Of a stretch of 21,834 nucleotides of DNA, positions 16,242-21,834 are shown piece after piece (positions within the stretch are counted from its first letter, which is position 1; each line of letters begins with the position of its first letter). The translations under genes were made by a program, and so were the position numbers. The DNA lies in the NCBI GenBank assembly GCA_002390025.1, contig DGRU01000133.1:285-22118 (forward strand), given 5' to 3'. This stretch comes from Lachnospiraceae bacterium UBA4380 (GTDB lineage: Bacteria > Bacillota > Clostridia > Lachnospirales > Lachnospiraceae). The notes under the pieces were generated by a model. It saw nothing but the letters and a program-made list of their open reading frames with translations, searched no databases and was not told the DNA's origin.

Positions 16242-16401
16242 CTGTCTGATCTGTTTTGGCTGTCTGGTCTGTTTTAGCTGTCTGGTCTGTTTTAGCTGTC
16301 CGGTCTGTTTTAGCTGTCTGATCTGTTTTGGCTGTCCGGTCTGTTTTAGCTGTCTGATCTGTTTTAGCTGTCCGGTCTGTTTTAGCTGATTGATCTGTTC
16401 G
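16242..16401. repeat. 18-bp tandem repeat, eight units plus a partial one
   Basis: Unit CTGTCTGGTCTGTTTTAG, starting at 16242 and ending with a degenerate ninth copy at 16386-16401. The variation is limited to three transitions (tCtg/tCcg, gAt/gGt, tAg/tGg) shuffled between units. In every open frame these changes alter the amino acid, so it does not look coding. There are no unique spacers, so it is not a CRISPR array. Confidence 0.93.
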
Positions 16402-16450
16402 TTTTTGCAGGGTTCTTTTCCCGTTTCCCCCTGCGTTCTCATTGAGGTGT

Positions 16451-16494
16451 AAAAAGGCGCCTGCACCTGTCCGGATGACAGGAGCAGCCGCCTT
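16451..16494 (-). terminator. Terminator of the binding protein-3D gene
   Basis: On the minus strand AAGGCGGCTGCTCCTGTC and GACAGGTGCAGGCGCCTT pair with a few mismatches around a small loop, followed by UUU. It lies about 60 bases after the stop codon. Confidence 0.7.
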
Positions 16495-16533
16495 GAACTG
16501 ACTCGCCTTAAACTGACTCGCCTTGAACTGACT
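16489..16533. repeat. Three 15-bp tandem units
   Basis: CGCCTTGAACTGACT at 16489-16503, 16504-16518 (one change) and 16519-16533. They fill the space between the binding-protein stop codon (16553) and its terminator, and overlap the terminator's outer arm. Confidence 0.85.
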
Positions 16534-16552
16534 GTATCAGTTCAGCAAATCA

Positions 16553-19387
16553 TCACCAGGTCACGGCAATGTCCAGCTGGTTGGAGTTTCTGCTGGCAAA
16601 GCCGCCGGTATCGCAGACAATACAGGTTCCCAGGCTGCTCTCCACAAGAGAGCCGCGGGGATGAACGCGCAGGTTGGCCGCGCACATGATGTAATCACCC
16701 AGCATCTTGCAGCCGTCATCGCGGACCCAGTATTCGTCCGTATTTCCCATTCGGCGCATGATGCTCACGACGCCGTTCATGTTGAGATTGTAATAGGTCT
16801 CCTTGCCGCTGGGACCCATGACAGAGCCCCGTCCCCGGGAGAGAACCGGTCCGCTCCAGTTGGGATTGCGGGTCTGTGTGCGGAGCATCTCGCGTCTTGC
16901 GATCTTTTCCAGGATCTCATCGGTCCTGGCGCGGACATCGGATGCGCGGTCCTTGAGCTCATTCTCTTTTGCGGAGTGGATGGAGGCTGTGAGCAGTTCT
17001 TTCCGCGCCAGTCCCGCCTTTTCCTTGGCACGCACGCCGTCAATGGTCTCCTGGTCCATGGATACCTTATTGGCGTCCAGATAGCAGAATTTTCTGTCAT
17101 GCACTATGCGCACGAAGCGGCGGTTTCCGATACCTGTGAGGTGAATTTCCGAGTACTTGGGAATTGAATACAGGCGCGCTGCATTTTCACTGACGCCGTC
17201 GTACACCCAGGCCTGGCGGATCAGGCTCGCGTCCTGATCTACTCTCTCAAAATAAGTATCCGAGTTTCTGAGATACTCCAAAGCTCCTAAAGTCTCAATC
17301 TTTTTGCCGGTGTCTGCCGGCTGCAGGGAGCCGATGGAAGGCAGGGACTTAGAGACGGTCTCCGTCTCAACGGGGCGTCCTGCCTCGGGGATACACGCTT
17401 TCACAGAGACAGACTGTGCGTCGGAGCCGCCCGCATCCTCTTCTGTGCCTGCGTCCTCCTCGGCAGCCTTAACTGCTTCGGCAATTACTGCGGCTGTCTG
17501 ATCTTTCGCAGAGGCATCTGCGGCTCCCGTGTCCCACACCTGCCAGCATCCGGTACTGTCGCAGATGATTCCGGGATAAGCATCCTTTCTCAGCCAAGAA
17601 ACACATCTGGTCACCAGCGGTGCTGCCGGCACTTCGTCGCGGAGGATTTTAAAAGCCTCTTCCAGGGAATCTCTGTATTTCTCCTCATCCTTTGTCTCTG
17701 AGGCCTCCGCGATCAGACGGTCAAACTCCTCGGAGGAAAAGCCGCTGATATTATTCTCGTTTTCTGTTGTATAGTTGGCCAGTTCGGCTGCGGGAAGGGC
17801 GGAGGACAGGAAGATGCTGCCGCAGAAAATATCAAATGTACCTGCCGTCTTTTCCTGGGCCAGGTCCTCTGCGTCCACTTCCTCTACGCGGACCTTGATC
17901 CCGAGATCCTTCCAGGCAGAAGCCAGGTATTCAGCGATCAGGACCGAGCCGCCGCTCTCATCCGCGATGCAGGTCAGGGTGGGGAAGTCCTCTCCGTCCT
18001 CATATCCCGCCTCTTTCAGGAGCTTTTTTGCCTCCGGAATATTGTCCCTGATCCCTTTGTCTTCACCGTCTCTGTTGCCGTCTCCGCTTTCAGGCTGATA
18101 AATGTCCTGCAGAATGGTCGATGCGATAAAGGACCGGTCCGCAGCCAGAGACAGGGCACGGCGGACCCTGGCATCTGACAGCACTTCATGCCGGCAGTTG
18201 AAGCAGACTCCGATTGTGTCGGAGAAATTTCTTTTCTGCAGAAGATTCTCCGACTTGAGGATTTCCTCCTCCTCTTCCGGAATGGCGGAGATCGCATCGA
18301 TGTCACCGTTCAAGAAGTCGGAATACTCCTGGTTGATATCGCCGCTGACGATCCAGTAAACCGTGTCGAAGGCCTGTCCGGGAACGGATTCATCCTTCCG
18401 GTAATAGGGATTTTTTTTCAGGACAAACTCTTTTCCTGCAGCCACCGAATCGATGTAATAAGGTCCGTTTCCGGTGACAAAGTTCCAGTCGCCTGAAGCG
18501 CCCTTCTTATTCCCGGAATCGTCCCGAATCTGTTCGCGGATGGGAAGGAGCGCCCATGAGGCGCATGCCCTGTCAAAGTCCGGATCGGGAGTCGTCAGCT
18601 CCACGACCAGTGTATGCTTGTCCTTTGCGCTGACCTTGAGTGCGGACGGGTCGCCGTTCAGGACCTCTTCATAGCCTGCAATATTCTGCGCCAGATCCGG
18701 GCCGTAGAGCGCCTCCGAGAGAGGATCTGCCGTCTTCTGAAAAAGCGTTACGAAATCTTTGGCATTCAGGTCGGATCCGTCCGACCACTTGAGATCCTCG
18801 CGCAGGTGGAAGGTCCACTGCAGTCCGTCCTTGGATACGTCCCAGGATTTGGCAGATCCCGGAACAGGCTTATTATTATCGTCGAGGATCACCAATCCCT
18901 CACTGACCATCTTCAGGAGGCTGGCCGTATCCGTATCCAGCACTTTGGCCGGCACCGGATCTTCCGGCAGCCCGGCAAGATGTACGCGGACCGCCCTTCC
19001 TTCCTGAAGGGCGGAATTATCCGGGGAAGCAGGCTCGGCATTTTCCGATGACGCGGAATTTGCTGCAGCTGTTGAAGCTGCAGCTGCTGAGGCTTCGGCT
19101 GTTGAGGCTTCGGCTGCTGTTGCTTCGGATGCTGAGGCTCCGGCTTTTGATGCTGCGGCTGCTGCCGACGCCTCCGCGTCCCGGCCGGACTGCGTGGATC
19201 CTGCCGCCGCATCCGTCTCTGCCGCCTGCACTGAATACGGCAGGCCGGAAGGCACGGCCGCCTGCGCGGAGAGGGGTGAAAGAGCCAGGGCTGCGCTAAA
19301 AACGACTGCGGACGCCCTGCAGGCCCTTGTCCCGGAGACCTTCTTTTTTTCATTTCTGACACTGTTCTGTTTTCGAATATTCAACAT
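16553..19387 (-). CDS. Secreted family-5 solute-binding protein fused to an SH3-like and a C-terminal 3D/DPBB-type domain
   Basis: A 944-residue exported protein. The signal peptide (about 1-44) has basic residues, then VVFSAALALSPLSAQA; there is no lipobox Cys. An Ala/Ser/Glu-rich linker (about 55-125) follows. Residues ~128-620 are an OppA/DppA-type binding domain (SWDVSKDGLQWTFHLREDLKWSDG, KNPYYRKDE, DARVRRALSLAADR, AKKLLKEAGYEDG). After an acidic linker comes an SH3-like stretch (about 735-785), a charged helix, and a C-terminal domain (about 860-944: YWVRDDGCKMLGDYIMCAAN, HPRGSLVE, CDTGGF, LDIAVTW). This last part resembles 3D/double-psi-barrel domains of peptidoglycan-acting enzymes. 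No permease or ATPase is adjacent. The likely role is peptide or muropeptide binding plus wall contact (inference). AAGG is eight bases before the ATG. Confidence 0.85.
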   Translation of the reverse strand: MLNIRKQNSVRNEKKKVSGTRACRASAVVFSAALALSPLSAQAAVPSGLPYSVQAAETDAAAGSTQSGRDAEASAAAAASKAGASASEATAAEASTAEASAAAASTAAANSASSENAEPASPDNSALQEGRAVRVHLAGLPEDPVPAKVLDTDTASLLKMVSEGLVILDDNNKPVPGSAKSWDVSKDGLQWTFHLREDLKWSDGSDLNAKDFVTLFQKTADPLSEALYGPDLAQNIAGYEEVLNGDPSALKVSAKDKHTLVVELTTPDPDFDRACASWALLPIREQIRDDSGNKKGASGDWNFVTGNGPYYIDSVAAGKEFVLKKNPYYRKDESVPGQAFDTVYWIVSGDINQEYSDFLNGDIDAISAIPEEEEEILKSENLLQKRNFSDTIGVCFNCRHEVLSDARVRRALSLAADRSFIASTILQDIYQPESGDGNRDGEDKGIRDNIPEAKKLLKEAGYEDGEDFPTLTCIADESGGSVLIAEYLASAWKDLGIKVRVEEVDAEDLAQEKTAGTFDIFCGSIFLSSALPAAELANYTTENENNISGFSSEEFDRLIAEASETKDEEKYRDSLEEAFKILRDEVPAAPLVTRCVSWLRKDAYPGIICDSTGCWQVWDTGAADASAKDQTAAVIAEAVKAAEEDAGTEEDAGGSDAQSVSVKACIPEAGRPVETETVSKSLPSIGSLQPADTGKKIETLGALEYLRNSDTYFERVDQDASLIRQAWVYDGVSENAARLYSIPKYSEIHLTGIGNRRFVRIVHDRKFCYLDANKVSMDQETIDGVRAKEKAGLARKELLTASIHSAKENELKDRASDVRARTDEILEKIARREMLRTQTRNPNWSGPVLSRGRGSVMGPSGKETYYNLNMNGVVSIMRRMGNTDEYWVRDDGCKMLGDYIMCAANLRVHPRGSLVESSLGTCIVCDTGGFASRNSNQLDIAVTW

Positions 19388-19451
19388 AGAACCGGCCTTT
19401 CCCTGAAAGCATATTTCAGGATTTAAATATTTTGTAATATTTGTAATATTT

Positions 19452-19480
19452 ATGATACATGAGAAAAGCCTCTATGTCAA
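19452..19480 (-). promoter_or_regulatory. Promoter of the binding protein-3D gene
   Basis: Perfect TTGACA (19480-19475), a 17-base spacer and TATCAT (19457-19452) on the minus strand. The leader of about 60 bases contains two copies of AATATTACAA and is almost pure A/T. Confidence 0.8.
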
Positions 19481-19712
19481 AAAACTACTGCGGGGAAAGA
19501 GGATGGAAGCAAGTAAATAGAATGGAAGTGAGAACAGGATGGCGTATATAACAGCGGAAATGTGATAAATATGAGAAAAGTGTCGGAAAAAGCTGTCCCT
19601 CCCGGCACTTTTGTGGTATTTTTAGCAGACATTTTCAAGGGATTGCTATCTTTGCTGTTTTGAATGTTAATCGCGGACGAAGGTCCGGAGAAAGCGGCTT
19701 TGGTGCGGTCCG

Positions 19713-19734
19713 GACAATGTATTGACAATGTATT
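19713..19734. repeat. Perfect 11-bp tandem duplication
   Basis: GACAATGTATT occurs twice back to back (19713-19723, 19724-19734), about 75 bp upstream of the VanZ-like gene. It could be a slippage product or a paired protein-binding site. Confidence 0.7.
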
Positions 19735-19808
19735 TATGTATTGCTCTGCCGGACTGCGGACAGGCGGTTTTCAGCAGATGAGATAATATCGAAATGAGGT
19801 AATTTCAA

Positions 19809-20207
19809 ATGGTAAGATTTTTATATTATATGGTGCGCGGCATTTCGCGGATCCATGACAAGCTCCTGCAGATCAATGATACGTCGGCCCTCTTTCTGAC
19901 CGACAAGCAGCTTCATTTTGTGGTCATGGGCCTGGTGGGCATGGGACTTCTGCTGGTGATCTATCCGCTCTTTCTGGCTCTCTCCAAAAAGCATGTCCTG
20001 ACCATCGCCTGGATCTATGTCTTTACAGTGATGGTGGTGCTCTCCTTCGCGATCGAGATCGGCCAGGGGATCACCAACACCGGAAACATGGATCTGGAGG
20101 ATGTGATCTCAGGGCTCGCGGGTTTCATGCTGCTGTTTTTCATCTTTGCAGTCCTGAGGCTGATCTTCCTCGGGATCCGCAGTCTGTTCTTCCCCGATCG
20201 TGAATAA
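19809..20207 (+). CDS. VanZ-like family membrane protein
   Basis: A 132-residue protein with three membrane helices (about 36-57, 63-87 and 98-122). VanZ-type positions are present: Lys33 and His36 (TDKQLHF), Glu83 and Gln86 (AIEIGQG), Asp95, Asp98 and Gly105 (MDLEDVISGLAGF). The Asn usual in D..DxxxNxxG is Ser101 here, and the usual Arg is not obvious. VanZ itself gives low-level teicoplanin resistance, but most members have no known role, and nothing here shows resistance. GAGGT is eight bases before the ATG. It is a single gene, convergent with the acyltransferase. Confidence 0.75.
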   Translation: MVRFLYYMVRGISRIHDKLLQINDTSALFLTDKQLHFVVMGLVGMGLLLVIYPLFLALSKKHVLTIAWIYVFTVMVVLSFAIEIGQGITNTGNMDLEDVISGLAGFMLLFFIFAVLRLIFLGIRSLFFPDRE

Positions 20208-20224
20208 AATGACCGGAAACAAAA

Positions 20225-20277
20225 AAGAGTCTGCAGATACGGGAATCACCCTCGTATTTGCAGACTCTTATTTTTTT
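20225..20277. terminator. Bidirectional terminator between VanZ-like and acyltransferase genes
   Basis: AAGAGTCTGCAGATACG (20225-20241) pairs with CGTATTTGCAGACTCTT (20253-20269), one G-U pair. U tails are present on both strands (AUUUUUUU on plus, UUUUUUG on minus). Confidence 0.93.
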
Positions 20278-20306
20278 GCGAACTCGTATTTTTTTGCGGA
20301 CTCTTA

Positions 20307-20403
20307 CATTTGAGAGCTCCGGCATTTATGAGTACCTGCATTGTGAGCTTCTCCATTTGTGAGCTCCTGTATTTTTGTGAGCTCCTGCATTTGTGAGCTC
20401 CTT
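20307..20403. repeat. Degenerate 15-18-bp tandem repeat centred on GAGCTC
   Basis: Six units of the form CATTTGTGAGCTCCTG (starting at 20307, 20323, 20339, 20354, 20370 and 20388). Just before them the terminator's 3' part (CTCGTATTT..GCAGACTC) reappears in garbled form at 20283-20312. The variable unit length argues against coding. Confidence 0.8.
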
Positions 20404-20463
20404 CAGCTGCAGACAGCTGACAGGAGCCCGGCCGCAGAGCACACTCCGGATTGCGTTTTCCCG

Positions 20464-21681
20464 TCAGGCCTGGCGTGTCAGGCGGCCGAAGCGGGTCCGC
20501 AGTGCCGGGACAGGGTTTCCGTGCATATGTGCGGACAGAACATGCAGCGAGACGGAAAAGCCGACAATTCCCAGGTAGATCAGCAGGCACTGTGTCCACT
20601 GGGAGGTTTTGTCAAAGTAACAGGGAACCATCCTGCGGAAGAGGGTCTGCATCACATACATGGGCAGGCTGATCTTTCCCAGGAAGGAAAAAACAGGGTG
20701 GCTGAAAAGGCCGGCATGGCAGAGCATGCCCTCACCGCTGAAGCTGATCACCACCAGGACAAAAAGGAGGTAGAAGACGGCAAGGCCCGCTCCTCCGTCC
20801 ATGGCGCTGCACATATAGGCGACAGAAAGGGCCAGGCAGGTCAGGGCGGTCACAGTGAGCAGCATGCGCACCGCATTGCTGCGGACCCGTCCCTTGATCC
20901 GGCGGCTCAGCTCAAAGGCGGTCGTTCCCATGGAGATCTCCGCAAAGGCGCGGATGTTTGTCTTGTAGGTAAAAAAGAACCAGTCCTCAATGTCGCCCAG
21001 GGATCCTGTGAAAACAATGATGGCTCCCAGAAGCAGGGCGCACAGGGCAGGCGCGGCAAACAGTGTAAACACATGATAAAAGCGCCTGCACAGGGGATAT
21101 ACGACCAGCAGGGCCAGGATCATAGAGCTCAGATACCAGGTGCATCCGATAAAGGGCTTTCCCAGTCCCACCCGCTGCAGCAGCAGAAGCGACGGAAGCC
21201 TGTCCAGAAAATACTGAGCCGTCAGGGTCCTGTTGACCATCAGCCTCACGACCGGCGTCAGGGCACAGGCCAGCAGATAGTAGGGAAAGATCGCGCGCGC
21301 CTTGTGTCCCGCAAACTGCAGGGTCTCTGTCAGAAGATCCGTCTTTTTTCCGTCTGACGCCCCGGTACCGGATGCAGATTCCCTGCTTCCCGCGCCTGAG
21401 AGGCCTGCGGCACTGATCCCCTTCTGCGGGCTGTTCCCGGGCTGAATATAGCGGGAATAAATGGTCTTTGCCATCAGCCAGCCGGTCACGATAAAGAAGA
21501 ACTCCACACCTATATTTCCGTGGCTGAAGAAGGTCACCGGGACATCCCGGACCACTGCCACAACCTTTTTCTGGTCCCACAGATCCAGGTTGATGTGGAA
21601 AAAGATCACGATCGTTGTAAATATAAAACGCAGCAGTTCCACGCTGCCGTTTTTCTGTTTGGCGGAAGTTTGTCCGTTCAT
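20464..21681 (-). CDS. Acyltransferase family 3 membrane protein (OafA/YrhL type)
   Basis: A 405-residue protein with about ten membrane helices, of the family that transfers acyl groups (often acetyl) to cell-surface sugars or peptidoglycan. Landmarks are ELLRFIFTTIVIFFH with the conserved His29, the GVEFFFIVTGWLMAK motif, RAIFPYYLL, WYLSSMILALLVVYPL, and FLGKISLPMYVMQT near the end. A Gly/Ser-rich loop (about 85-115) is inserted after helix 2. I chose the ATG at 21681, where AAGGA lies about 13 bases upstream, a long spacing; a GTG at 21714 has no ribosome site. The acceptor is unknown. No glycosyltransferase or polymer locus is visible, so it may act on peptidoglycan or a lipid. Confidence 0.88.
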   Translation of the reverse strand: MNGQTSAKQKNGSVELLRFIFTTIVIFFHINLDLWDQKKVVAVVRDVPVTFFSHGNIGVEFFFIVTGWLMAKTIYSRYIQPGNSPQKGISAAGLSGAGSRESASGTGASDGKKTDLLTETLQFAGHKARAIFPYYLLACALTPVVRLMVNRTLTAQYFLDRLPSLLLLQRVGLGKPFIGCTWYLSSMILALLVVYPLCRRFYHVFTLFAAPALCALLLGAIIVFTGSLGDIEDWFFFTYKTNIRAFAEISMGTTAFELSRRIKGRVRSNAVRMLLTVTALTCLALSVAYMCSAMDGGAGLAVFYLLFVLVVISFSGEGMLCHAGLFSHPVFSFLGKISLPMYVMQTLFRRMVPCYFDKTSQWTQCLLIYLGIVGFSVSLHVLSAHMHGNPVPALRTRFGRLTRQA

Positions 21682-21720
21682 AACTGTATTTCGATCCTTT
21701 TGTGTAAAAATCACAAATCT

Positions 21721-21779
21721 GTTTTCAAAACTCTGAAATCATGTCTACGAAGTAGAGAGTATAGCAGGAGTTTGAAAAC
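21721..21779. promoter_or_regulatory. Inverted repeat around the acyltransferase transcription start
   Basis: GTTTTCAAAACTC (21721-21733) and GAGTTTGAAAAC (21768-21779) are inverted copies with one extra base, one in the promoter spacer and one in the early leader. It may be a repressor-type site pair or a chance AT-rich match. Confidence 0.4.
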
Positions 21780-21785
21780 CTGCAA
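21758..21785 (-). promoter_or_regulatory. Promoter of the acyltransferase gene
   Basis: TTGCAG (21785-21780), a 16-base spacer and TATACT (21763-21758) on the minus strand. The leader is about 70 bases. Confidence 0.65.
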
Positions 21786-21834
21786 GCGTCTTTTTTTATT
21801 ACACTTATAAAAATACAATTCATGAACGTTTCCG

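Larger units (their letters stand above)
15625..16552. other. 928-bp gene-free region with RNA-type signals
   Basis: No convincing protein gene on either strand. From left to right it holds the patatin leader (with a CCGTGA/TCACGG hairpin at 15733-15750) and promoter, a plus-strand terminator (15945-16008), a candidate small RNA (about 16078-16220), an 18-bp tandem repeat (16242-16401), the terminator of the binding-protein gene, and three 15-bp repeats. Confidence 0.7.
19388..19808. other. Divergent intergenic region
   Basis: Contains the minus-strand promoter above, and a hairpin (AAAAGTGTCGG 19576-19586 with CCGGCACTTTT 19602-19612) that lacks a clear U tail on the plus strand. For the VanZ-like gene only an extended -10-like TGA-GATAAT (19779-19787) and the ribosome site GAGGT (19796-19800) are seen. 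I do not see a protein gene here. Confidence 0.5.

Noticed and set aside
16242..16401. CRISPR array
   Set aside because: Units are directly adjacent with no unique spacers, and no cas genes are present.
16156..16466. Short proteins over the 18-bp repeat (plus CFSCLV-type, minus QLKQTR-type)
   Set aside because: There is no ribosome site, the minus frame starts inside a terminator, and all unit-to-unit changes alter the residue.
19477..19728. Minus-strand 83-codon frame
   Set aside because: Its end overlaps the -35 box of the binding-protein promoter. There is no convincing ribosome site or recognisable motif.
20359..21357. Plus-strand 332-codon frame
   Set aside because: Antisense of the acyltransferase. 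It is Gln/His/Lys-rich and lacks a ribosome site, and the minus frame has clear membrane helices and family motifs.

Overview
The window looks like a chromosome segment of a low-redundancy, moderately GC-rich Firmicute, most likely Lachnospiraceae (Clostridia). The reasons are the dnaX-ybaB-recR cluster in Firmicute style, a DUF5711-type membrane protein, a Clostridia-type phosphofructokinase with a GGNGS loop, strong AGGAGG-type ribosome binding sites, and many U-tailed intrinsic terminators. No phage, transposon, plasmid or CRISPR genes are visible. The family placement is inference from protein style only.

Layout. Positions 1-5575 (minus strand) form a housekeeping run: dnaX, ybaB, recR, an aldose 1-epimerase, and a DUF5711-type protein that leaves the window. 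Its spacing suggests one operon. The epimerase and recR appear to use TTG and GTG starts. A strong terminator at 5664-5700 separates this run from pfkA (5832-6908, minus). An M20 amidohydrolase (7143-8396) is divergent from pfkA. It is followed by a membrane-anchored SpoIIE/RsbU-type PP2C phosphatase that is split by a one-base frameshift in a G6 run (9632-9637). A convergent tRNA-Ser(CGA) shares a bidirectional terminator with it. Next is a fused glycerol-1-phosphate dehydrogenase/HAD-IIA phosphatase (10817-13132), convergent with a patatin-like phospholipase (13363-15624, minus) whose C-terminal region carries about 25 copies of a charged decapeptide.

Positions 15625-16552 have no convincing protein gene. 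They hold a candidate plus-strand small RNA with a CCCCC loop, its own promoter and terminator, an 18-bp tandem repeat, and the terminator of the next gene. That gene (16553-19387, minus) is a secreted oligopeptide-type solute-binding protein fused to a C-terminal 3D/double-psi-barrel-like domain. The window ends with a small VanZ-like membrane protein (plus) convergent with an acyltransferase-3 membrane protein (minus), again sharing one terminator.

How the genes may work together: DNA replication/repair genes (dnaX, ybaB, recR) are co-expressed with sugar and unknown functions. pfkA, the epimerase and the G1P dehydrogenase/phosphatase touch central carbon and glycerol-phosphate metabolism. 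The patatin, binding protein-3D fusion, VanZ-like protein and acyltransferase point to lipids and the cell envelope. A repeated theme is short tandem-repeat expansion, both inside proteins and just beyond terminators. The most interesting points are the candidate C-rich small RNA, the binding protein-3D fusion, the repeat-stalk patatin, the dehydrogenase-phosphatase fusion and the G-tract frameshift.
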